A DNA stretch of 6,858 bases from Lentimicrobium sp. GTDB taxonomy: Bacteria > Bacteroidota > Bacteroidia > Flavobacteriales > Flavobacteriaceae. Location: positions 1 to 6,858 of the forward strand of contig JAEMQE010000172.1 in assembly GCA_022758945.1 (NCBI GenBank), in the 5' to 3' direction. Numbering within the stretch: position 1 is the stretch's first letter; each line of letters begins with the position of its first letter. The notes beneath the pieces are model-generated. The model was not told where the DNA came from and did no database searches. It saw nothing but the letters and a program-made list of their open reading frames with translations. The translations under genes and the position numbers were made by a program. Of this stretch, positions 1-5,551 are shown one piece after another.

Positions 1-581
1 CGGGAAGTGCAAATGATTTGGGCAATATCATTTTGAGTAAGATAATTTTCAATCACAACTTTATTTCCGGTTCTTTTTCCTTCTTTTTCAGCCCAATCTT
101 TAAGGAATTGATACAATCTAGTTTTAGCATCTTTAGAAATCAGGTTTGAATAACTATTGCGAATGCGTTTCATTTTCAATCCTACAAACTTGGTGTAAGA
201 CAATGCCAGACTTGGGTTTCTTAACAATAGATCTTCAAAATCAGACATCAAGAAACTGCAAATTGCCACATCATCAGTTAAAACTTTAGCATATTCATTA
301 GAGTTTTTATCATTTTCCAATGTCAATTCTCCAAACAAATCCCCTTTTTGAATAATGTCTTTTATGGTTTCGTTACCCTCTTCATCAATAGAAACGATTT
401 TGATATTTCCTTTTTTGAGCAGAAAAATTCTTGGCACATCAGAAGACGAAAAATAAATTATTTCCCCCTTTTTTGCTTTCTTAAAACCAATAATGATACA
501 TAATTGCTTGATTTGAGACATACTCAATGTTCGAAACAACTTGTGATCGCGCAAATACCAATATTTTAAATCTTCATACAT
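1..581 (-). CDS. Crp/Fnr-family transcriptional regulator, C-terminus cut by window edge
   Basis: Cytoplasmic DNA-binding regulator with a cyclic-nucleotide-binding-type sensor domain followed by a winged helix. I translated it by hand: 193 codons lie in the window, starting MYEDLKYWYLRDHK. Residues about 15-120 form the beta-roll, with the family hallmark GDLFGEL at 80-86 (compare GDFIGEL in CRP). A long dimerisation helix runs about 115-142, and the helix-turn-helix begins near LTQNDIAQIICTS (181-193), where the window ends. A typical family member is 200-230 residues, so little more than the rest of the HTH is missing. CRP's cAMP-phosphate ligands Arg82 and Ser83 align with Asn95 and Glu96, so classical cAMP binding is unlikely. 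Only three cysteines are present (28, 108, 191), so there is no FNR-type iron-sulfur cluster. Its targets and signal cannot be told from the sequence. Family call firm, function unknown. Confidence 0.9.
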   Translation of the reverse strand, partial: MYEDLKYWYLRDHKLFRTLSMSQIKQLCIIIGFKKAKKGEIIYFSSSDVPRIFLLKKGNIKIVSIDEEGNETIKDIIQKGDLFGELTLENDKNSNEYAKVLTDDVAICSFLMSDFEDLLLRNPSLALSYTKFVGLKMKRIRNSYSNLISKDAKTRLYQFLKDWAEKEGKRTGNKVVIENYLTQNDIAQIICTS

Positions 582-624
582 AAGATAAAATCTGTTGTTG
601 TAAATGTATGCAAAATTTTAAATC

Positions 625-664
625 AAAAAACCCTTTCAGAATTCAAAATATCTGAAAGGGTTTT
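625..664 (-). terminator. Rho-independent terminator of the acyl-CoA dehydrogenase gene
   Basis: A perfect 14-bp stem (627-640 pairing with 651-664) closes a 10-nt loop. Read on the minus strand, the stem is followed directly by a U run (complement of the A run at 625-630). It begins 21 bp past the dehydrogenase stop codon and ends about 43 bp before the regulator's start, so it should insulate the two same-strand genes. Confidence 0.88.
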
Positions 665-684
665 GCTAAAATATTTTTCTAAAG

Positions 685-1827
685 CTATCCAGCAATAATA
701 CTTCTGGAAATCACGATTTTTTGAATTTCGGAAGTGCCTTCGTAGATTTGAGTAATCTTGGCGTCACGCATCATTCGCTCGACGTGATATTCTCTCACAT
801 AACCGTTTCCGCCGTGAATTTGAACCGCTTCGACAGCCGTATCCATAGCAGTTTGTGAGGCAAAAAGTTTTGCCATCGCACCGCTAATATCGTAATTTTT
901 ATGATTGTCTTTGTCCCAAGCCGCCTTCATACAAAGATGACGAGCTGCTTCAATATTCACTGCCATATCAGCCAATTTAAAAGCAATTGCCTGATGATTG
1001 CAAATTTCTGTGCCAAAAGCTTTGCGCTCTTTCGAATATTTCAATGCTAATTCATAAGCTCCGGAAGCAATTCCCAATGCTTGAGAAGCAATTCCGATTC
1101 TTCCTCCAGCCAAAGTTTTCATCGCAAATTTAAATCCGAAACCATCTTCCCCTATTCTATTTTCTTTTGGAACTTTCACATCATTGAACATTAACGAATG
1201 TGTATCAGAACCACGGATTCCCATTTTATGCTCTTTTGGACCAACTGAAAAACCAGCCATATCCTTGGTCATAATCAACGCATTAATTCCCTTGTGCTTT
1301 TTATCAGCATCGGTTTGTGCAATGACAATATAAAATGAAGCCGTATTTCCGTTGGTTATCCAGTTTTTCGTTCCATTTACCAGATAATGGTCGCCCATAT
1401 CAATTGCTGTTGTTTTTTGCGAAGTCGCGTCACTTCCTGCTTCGGGTTCGCTCAAACAAAAAGCACCGTGAATTTGACCCGAAGCCAAAAGTGGTAACCA
1501 TTGTTGTTTTTGTTCTTCGGTTCCAAAAGCCTGCAAACCCCAGCAAACAAGGGAATTATTCACGGACATCACCACCGAAGCCGAAGCGTCAACTTTCGAA
1601 ATTTCTTCCATTGCAAGAACATAAGAAATCGTATCGAGTCCGCTTCCTCCGTATTTTGGATCTACCATCATTCCCATAAATCCCAGTTCACCCATTTTTT
1701 TTATTTGATCAGCAGGAAAAATTTGCTTTTCATCTCTCTCAATTACACCAGGCAAAAGTTCGTTCTGTGCAAAATCTCTGGCAGCTTGTTGCACCATTAA
1801 TTGTTCTTCGGTTAGATTAAAATCCAT
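685..1827 (-). CDS. Acyl-CoA dehydrogenase, short-chain/butyryl-CoA type
   Basis: FAD-dependent alpha,beta-dehydrogenation of acyl-CoA thioesters, the first step of beta-oxidation or branched-chain amino-acid breakdown, with electrons passed to ETF; cytoplasmic. At 380 residues it has the usual length. The N-terminal helical domain (about 1-115) starts MDFNLTEEQ. The middle beta domain carries the first family signature CLSEPEAGSD (124-133) and the FAD-contacting stretch WITNG (156-160). The C-terminal helical domain carries RKAFG (268-272), the second signature QIHGGNGY...ERMMRDA (336-356), and QIYEGTSEIQ (360-369), whose Glu363 is in the position of the catalytic base of short-chain dehydrogenases. 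That position favours a short-chain or butyryl-type enzyme over the isovaleryl and long-chain types, but the exact substrate is not settled. The gene has its own promoter-like element upstream and a terminator downstream, so it is probably monocistronic. Confidence 0.95.
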   Translation of the reverse strand: MDFNLTEEQLMVQQAARDFAQNELLPGVIERDEKQIFPADQIKKMGELGFMGMMVDPKYGGSGLDTISYVLAMEEISKVDASASVVMSVNNSLVCWGLQAFGTEEQKQQWLPLLASGQIHGAFCLSEPEAGSDATSQKTTAIDMGDHYLVNGTKNWITNGNTASFYIVIAQTDADKKHKGINALIMTKDMAGFSVGPKEHKMGIRGSDTHSLMFNDVKVPKENRIGEDGFGFKFAMKTLAGGRIGIASQALGIASGAYELALKYSKERKAFGTEICNHQAIAFKLADMAVNIEAARHLCMKAAWDKDNHKNYDISGAMAKLFASQTAMDTAVEAVQIHGGNGYVREYHVERMMRDAKITQIYEGTSEIQKIVISRSIIAG

Positions 1828-1870
1828 AGTAATATAAAATAAATATTGTTTTTTGTTATAAAAATATATT

Positions 1871-1901
1871 CAAAGGTACTTTTTTATAATCAAATTTTCA
1901 A
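1871..1901 (-). promoter_or_regulatory. Bacteroidota-type promoter for the acyl-CoA dehydrogenase gene
   Basis: On the minus strand TACCTTTG (1878-1871) is an exact match to the Bacteroidota -7 element TAnnTTTG. A TTG (1901-1899) lies 20 bp upstream, inside the 17-23 bp spacing reported for Flavobacterium. Transcription would begin near 1865, giving a leader of about 38 nt. Both elements are short, so a chance match in A/T-rich DNA is possible, but element, spacing and location all agree. Confidence 0.6.
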
Positions 1902-1911
1902 TTTTGATTCA

Positions 1912-1919
1912 TAAATTTG
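1912..1919 (+). promoter_or_regulatory. Candidate -7 element immediately upstream of anmK
   Basis: TAAATTTG matches TAnnTTTG exactly and ends only 4 bp before the anmK ATG. No TTG is found 17-23 bp upstream, so this is half a promoter. If used, transcription would start at or next to the start codon. Confidence 0.35.
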
Positions 1920-1923
1920 GCTA

Positions 1924-2991
1924 ATGAAAAAAGAGTACTACAACGTTATCGGAGTTATGTCGGGAACCTCGCTTGATGGCGTCGATTTAGCTCATATTGA
2001 ATTTCGTTTAAATAACGACAAATGGGCTTTTGAAATCCTTGAAAGTGAAACCATTGGCTACAATAAAAATTGGATTAATCATCTAAAATTAGCTGTAGAT
2101 TATTCTGAAATTGAACTGGAAAAACTAAACACAGCATACACAAAACTTCTCGCAACCATCATCTCCACTTTTATCGAAAAGCATAAAATTGAAAAACTTG
2201 ATGCGGTTTGCTCTCACGGACATACTATTTTGCATCAACCAGAAAAAGGTTTGACGCTCCAAATTGGAAATTTACCAGAAATTTCAAGTTTAATTAAACA
2301 AACCGTGGTTTGTGATTTCAGGGTTCAGGATGTAAAATTGGGTGGACAAGGTGCGCCTTTGGTTCCTATTGGCGATCGAATTTTATTTTCAGAATATGAG
2401 TATTGTATGAATCTGGGCGGTTTTTCGAATGTGTCTTTTGAACAAAATAGCGAAAGAATTGCCTTTGATATATCGCCAGTAAATACGGTTTTGAATTATT
2501 ATGCCAATCAATTGGGATTGAATTATGACGACAAAGGCAAAATTTTCAGAACTGGAAAAGTCAACGAAAATTTGTTGAGCGAATTAAATGCTTTGGATTT
2601 TTATCAACAAAAATTTCCGAAATCATTGGGTTTTGAGTTTGTAAAAGAAATTATTTTGCCAATGATTGAAAGTTATAAAATCCCCATTGAAGATAAATTA
2701 CGGACTTTCACAGAGCACGTTGCTTTGCAAACAGCCTTGGCTTTGCCCAACAAAAAAGGCAAAATATTAATTACTGGTGGTGGTGCTTACAATGAATTTA
2801 TAATTGAACGCATTCAAAATTATTTGCCCAAAATGGAAATTATAATTCCGTCCGCTAAAATATTGGAATTCAAGGAAGCACTCATTTTTGCTTTGCTTGG
2901 CGTTTTAAAATTATGCGGCGAAACCAATGTTTTGAGCAGCGTGACTGGAGCAAAAAGGAATCATAGTTCTGGGGAAATTTATAAACCATAG
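1924..2991 (+). CDS. anmK: Anhydro-N-acetylmuramic acid kinase
   Basis: Phosphorylates and hydrolyses 1,6-anhydro-N-acetylmuramic acid released during peptidoglycan turnover, giving N-acetylmuramic acid 6-phosphate; cytoplasmic cell-wall recycling. At 355 residues it is close to the family norm (about 370). Motifs in order: the ATP-binding start GVMSGTSLDGVD (10-21), HGHT (98-101), the long conserved stretch around DVKLGGQGAPLVP (136-148), NLGGFSN (163-169), FDISPVN (181-187), TGGGAYN (284-290), EFKEALIFALLG (315-326) and the C-terminal SVTGAKRN (339-346). Asp182 is in the position of the proposed catalytic base of the E. coli enzyme; FDTGPGN there reads FDISPVN here. An in-frame TAA at 1912-1914 fixes the ATG at 1924 as the start. 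No other recycling gene (murQ, nagZ, ampG) is in the window. The gene diverges from the dehydrogenase and is followed by a palindromic repeat. Confidence 0.96.
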   Translation: MKKEYYNVIGVMSGTSLDGVDLAHIEFRLNNDKWAFEILESETIGYNKNWINHLKLAVDYSEIELEKLNTAYTKLLATIISTFIEKHKIEKLDAVCSHGHTILHQPEKGLTLQIGNLPEISSLIKQTVVCDFRVQDVKLGGQGAPLVPIGDRILFSEYEYCMNLGGFSNVSFEQNSERIAFDISPVNTVLNYYANQLGLNYDDKGKIFRTGKVNENLLSELNALDFYQQKFPKSLGFEFVKEIILPMIESYKIPIEDKLRTFTEHVALQTALALPNKKGKILITGGGAYNEFIIERIQNYLPKMEIIIPSAKILEFKEALIFALLGVLKLCGETNVLSSVTGAKRNHSSGEIYKP

Positions 2992-2996
2992 AATAT

Positions 2997-3184
2997 GGCA
3001 AACCCACCTGTTACTTTTTTTGCCACGAATTACAAGAATTAACACTAATTTTAGTGATTCTAAAAATAAAATTAGTCGAATTTTATCTGCCTTTGGCAGA
3101 TTCGTGGAATATATATGACAACCGAATTCGTGTTAATTCGTGTAATTCGTGGCTGATTTTAATTTTGAAACTGGTGCGTTTGCC
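2997..3184. repeat. Nested palindromic intergenic repeat, MITE-like
   Basis: Most of the 280-bp gap between anmK and the transducer gene is one inverted-repeat structure. The outermost 18 bp (2997-3014) match the complement of 3167-3184 at 15 positions. Inside lie 29-bp arms (3022-3050 against 3125-3153) matching at 27 positions. Two further perfect hairpins sit in the core: a 10-bp A/T-rich one (3044-3053 with 3067-3076) and ATCTGCC-TTT-GGCAGAT (3085-3101). No open reading frame is contained. It resembles, from memory, repeats scattered between Flavobacterium genes. No target-site duplication is visible, so a transposition origin is inferred only. It may also shape the 3' end of the anmK mRNA. 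Confidence 0.75.
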
Positions 3185-3271
3185 CTGACCAAAAAATCTA
3201 TTGTTTCTTAGTTCTAATAATTTTTAGTAATTTTCAACGTTTTACTAAAGTATTCTAAATTTAAATTTTAA

Positions 3272-4162
3272 ATGAGTTCATCCATTTCAACTGACCAAAA
3301 GAAATCAATTGCAATATCCGTCTTTTTATATGGAACAATGTTGGTGATTTTATTCTTTATTCGCTTTTGGCCACCCTCAAATTTAGAAGAATTAATTGGT
3401 GCTGGTGGCGGCGGCGGCGGTGTTACCGTAAATTTTGGCGACAGTGATTTAGGTTCAGGAGCCAATTATAAAAGTGAGGTTTTAAATGTTAAAAATCAAA
3501 CCAAACAAACACCTACAAAAGCGATTCCAGACGAAGCTATTTTAACACAGGAAAATTCTACAGAAGAAACCGCAGTCATTCCACAAAAAGAAAAACCATT
3601 AAAACCAACACCCGTTTTAAAAGAAGAACCAAAACCTGTTGTTGTAAAACCAAGGGTTTCCAACAATACCAATGATGCTTTGTCGAGCATTATGAAAGGT
3701 TCCAATAAAGGCGGAGATGGCGATGACAAAACCGCAGGAAACAAAGGAAAAGCGAACGGAAGTTTAAGCTCGAACGGTTATTATGGAACCGGAGGTTCTG
3801 GAGGCGGAACTGGGGGAGGAAATGGAACTGGGAATGGAATTGGTACAGGAAGCGGTTATGGTGCTGGTAGTGGCGGCGGTTCTGGTGGTGGAACGGGTTA
3901 CTCGTTAGGAAACCGAAAAGCAATTTTAAAACCTGCTCCAAAATATACCTGTAATGAAGCTGGAAAAGTTGTTGTAGAAGTTTCTGTAGATAGAAATGGA
4001 AAAACCATTGATGCCATTGCCGGAATAAAAGGAACTACCAATACTGCAAAATGTTTACTAGATCAAGCCCAGATTGCAGCAATGAATACTCGATGGGATG
4101 CCAGTAGCGATGCACCGGAAAAACAAGTTGGGAAGATTGTTTATAATTTCAATTTGAATTAG
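3272..4162 (+). CDS. tonB: TonB-family energy transducer
   Basis: Probably the periplasm-spanning arm that passes ExbB/ExbD proton-motive energy to outer-membrane TonB-dependent transporters. The 296 residues divide into a short cytoplasmic N-terminus with Lys10-Lys11, one membrane anchor at about 12-30, a Gly tract (45-50), a Lys/Pro/Glu-rich periplasmic stretch (about 78-128), a Gly/Ser/Thr/Asn linker (about 168-209), and a compact C-terminal domain (about 213-296) of TonB type with KVVVEVSVDRNGK and a final KIVYNFNLN strand. An in-frame TAA at 3269-3271 directly before the ATG fixes the start. The protein contains no histidine, so the essential membrane His of E. coli TonB has no counterpart. 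Its only cysteines, 227 and 261, are both in the C-terminal domain. The gene converges on exbD and exbB. A TolA-like role with this ExbBD pair is the main alternative. Confidence 0.85.
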   Translation: MSSSISTDQKKSIAISVFLYGTMLVILFFIRFWPPSNLEELIGAGGGGGGVTVNFGDSDLGSGANYKSEVLNVKNQTKQTPTKAIPDEAILTQENSTEETAVIPQKEKPLKPTPVLKEEPKPVVVKPRVSNNTNDALSSIMKGSNKGGDGDDKTAGNKGKANGSLSSNGYYGTGGSGGGTGGGNGTGNGIGTGSGYGAGSGGGSGGGTGYSLGNRKAILKPAPKYTCNEAGKVVVEVSVDRNGKTIDAIAGIKGTTNTAKCLLDQAQIAAMNTRWDASSDAPEKQVGKIVYNFNLN

Positions 4163-4170
4163 AAAATGGG

Positions 4171-4208
4171 CCACAGATAAAACTGTTTTGAGCGGATTAT
4201 CACAGATT
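4171..4208. repeat. Possible degenerate intergenic repeat with two CACAGAT copies
   Basis: CACAGAT occurs at 4172-4178 and 4201-4207, in a phrase resembling (from memory) the CCACAGATT...GGATT...CACAGATT sequences common between Flavobacterium genes. It is short and noncoding, and is at best a decayed copy. Confidence 0.35.
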
Positions 4209-4209
4209 T

Positions 4210-4259
4210 AAATACAAAACAAAATGCCTCGATAATTCGAGGCATTTTGTTTTGTATTT
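4210..4259. terminator. Bidirectional terminator between the convergent transducer and exbD genes
   Basis: A perfect 23-bp stem (4210-4232 with 4237-4259) closes a 4-nt TAAT loop. The loop-proximal 10 bp are GC-rich and the base is A/T-rich, with A-rich DNA on one side and T-rich on the other. It can therefore act as an intrinsic terminator on either strand. It lies 47 bp after the transducer stop and 73 bp after the exbD stop. Confidence 0.9.
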
Positions 4260-4260
4260 T

Positions 4261-4331
4261 GTCATTTCGACCAAAGGGAGAAATCACATTTGTTGCTCTC
4301 TTTATGTGATTGCTTCGTTCCTCGCAATGAC
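4261..4331. repeat. Imperfect palindromic repeat with GTCATT...AATGAC ends
   Basis: The arms are 4261-4289 and 4304-4331 around a 14-nt loop. The outer 10 bp pair at 9 positions and the inner 8 bp (AATCACAT with ATGTGATT) pair fully, while the middle of the arms is diverged. It is noncoding and lies directly beside the terminator, within 2 bp of the exbD stop codon. The sequence resembles, from memory, GTCATTTCGAC-type intergenic repeats recurrent in Bacteroidota genomes. Confidence 0.65.
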
Positions 4332-4332
4332 C

Positions 4333-4728
4333 TTACTTCGGACTCGTGGCAATCACAAACTTCAGATTGTTTCTAACGCCAATTTGCAAAACATCTACTA
4401 AATCCTGAACTTGAAGATTGAATGGAATCCTTACAATTACTGTTTGATCTTTTTCGGCATTCATTTTTGACATCAAAGTGGTTTCTAATTCTTCGAAGGC
4501 AACGGGTTGTTTATCGATATAGAATTTCTTGTCTTCGGTAACGGATAAACTAATGAATTGTTTGTTGGTTTTCTCGTTGGATTTGGCTTTTGGCAAGGTC
4601 ATTTTGATCACATTCGGATTGGCCAAAGTGGATATTATCAGGAAAAACAACAACAAGAAAAACATAATATCACTCAATGAAGACGTAGCGACTTCGGCGT
4701 GGAATCTTCTTTTTCGTTTTATTGACAT
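4333..4728 (-). CDS. exbD: ExbD/TolR-family proton-channel subunit
   Basis: Small inner-membrane partner of ExbB; the two form the proton channel that energises the TonB-like transducer. The 131 residues begin with a basic cytoplasmic segment (KRKRR, 4-8), followed by one membrane helix (about 19-36) and a periplasmic domain (about 40-131). The helix begins SSLSDIMFFLL, and Asp20 is in the position of the essential proton-carrying Asp25 of E. coli ExbD. The C-terminal domain ends NNLKFVIATSP, as in the beta-strand end of ExbD/TolR. The length is normal for the family (about 130-145). The start lies 3 bp after the exbB stop, so the two are co-transcribed and probably translationally coupled. 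ExbD and TolR cannot be separated by sequence alone; the nearby TonB-like gene favours ExbD. Confidence 0.92.
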   Translation of the reverse strand: MSIKRKRRFHAEVATSSLSDIMFFLLLFFLIISTLANPNVIKMTLPKAKSNEKTNKQFISLSVTEDKKFYIDKQPVAFEELETTLMSKMNAEKDQTVIVRIPFNLQVQDLVDVLQIGVRNNLKFVIATSPK

Positions 4729-4731
4729 CGT

Positions 4732-5427
4732 CTATGATTTTTGAATAATATTTACAAATTCCAGTATTTGCTTTTGGATTTTTAAAGCAAAATTATCAAC
4801 CTTTCCGTTCAATAAATGATACCCGCTATAAGCAATAATACCTACCAATAATCCGGCACCACTACTTATCATTTTTTCGTATAGTCCTCCTGAAATATTA
4901 CCAATGCTGATATTCTCCGTAACCGAAATACTGTAAAATATTTTGATAACTCCCGAAATAGTTCCAATAAACCCGAATGTTGGCGCAATTCCTGCAACAA
5001 GTCCAAGTTGTCCTAAATGCTTTTCCATTTCGCCAATTTCAATATCGGCAGCGCGATCCATATTCGATTCAATTTCTGCAATAGGTCTGCCAATCAATAG
5101 AATTCCTTCTTTTATAACATTTCCTGATGAAGTATTGTTTCTTTCCGCAATGGACAAAGCTCGATCCAGTTTGCCAGAATTAAGATTATCTCTCACATCT
5201 CGCATCATAAGAGGGTCAATTTTTGAGGCTTTATGAATGTACAAATAGCGTTCGATAATCAAGTAAAAAGTATAAAATAACAATATTGAAATTGGAATCA
5301 AGAAAAAACCTCCTTTTAAAATAAATTCTAAAACTGATATTTCATTTCCTGGAGCAATTTTCTCTATGACCACGTTTGATGCGGCATTTGCAATGGTGTC
5401 GGCTTGTAATTGTATTAAACTAAACAT
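4732..5427 (-). CDS. exbB: MotA/TolQ/ExbB-family proton channel protein
   Basis: Pentameric inner-membrane channel subunit that houses ExbD helices in its pore. The 231 residues hold a short periplasmic N-terminus, a first membrane helix (about 33-57, ending near IIERY), a cytoplasmic loop with GKLDRALSIAE (85-95), and two pore helices. The second helix contains the family motif LGLVAGIAPTFGFIGTISG (141-159), with Thr156 matching the pore Thr148 of E. coli ExbB. The third is SSGAGLLVGIIAY (188-200). Glu184 matches E. coli Glu176, but the pore Thr181 is Ser189 here and the usual Pro in the IPA motif is Ile197. The stretch at 1-30 (LQADTIANAASN) could extend to a signal-like segment, but no cleavage site is evident. 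First gene of the exbB-exbD operon, divergent from folC across 124 bp. Confidence 0.92.
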   Translation of the reverse strand: MFSLIQLQADTIANAASNVVIEKIAPGNEISVLEFILKGGFFLIPISILLFYTFYLIIERYLYIHKASKIDPLMMRDVRDNLNSGKLDRALSIAERNNTSSGNVIKEGILLIGRPIAEIESNMDRAADIEIGEMEKHLGQLGLVAGIAPTFGFIGTISGVIKIFYSISVTENISIGNISGGLYEKMISSGAGLLVGIIAYSGYHLLNGKVDNFALKIQKQILEFVNIIQKS

Positions 5428-5551
5428 ATATTATTATTTTACTCATTGTTTCTAAAAATTATTTCAAATTTGCACTAAAGATACTTTTCGATCTACTATT
5501 AAACTAAAAAAATCGAAAAATATTTTAAATACTCCTTATTTTATTAGAAAA

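Noticed and set aside
1335..1800. Two plus-strand open frames inside the dehydrogenase gene
   Set aside because: Both lie opposite a strongly supported acyl-CoA dehydrogenase frame. Their translations are Ser/Phe/Arg-rich with no recognisable domain.
2997..3184. CRISPR array or structured noncoding RNA such as a riboswitch
   Set aside because: The repeats are inverted, with no regular unique spacers, and I recognise no riboswitch core. An intergenic palindromic repeat fits better.
3256..3263. TAAATTTA as a -7 element for the transducer gene
   Set aside because: The final G is missing and no TTG lies at the right distance. This is expected by chance in A/T-rich leader DNA.
3496..3941. Minus-strand open frames opposite the transducer gene
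   Set aside because: They mirror the low-complexity Gly/Pro/Lys coding on the plus strand and have no independent protein features.
4943..5236. Plus-strand open frame opposite exbB
   Set aside because: The exbB frame carries clear family motifs. The opposite frame is Ile/Ser/Pro-rich shadow sequence.
5446..5472. Candidate folC promoter: TTG at 5446-5448 and CAAATTTG at 5465-5472
   Set aside because: The -7 element misses the first T and the 16-bp spacing is outside the usual range. CAAATTTG is also a palindrome, so its direction is undefined.
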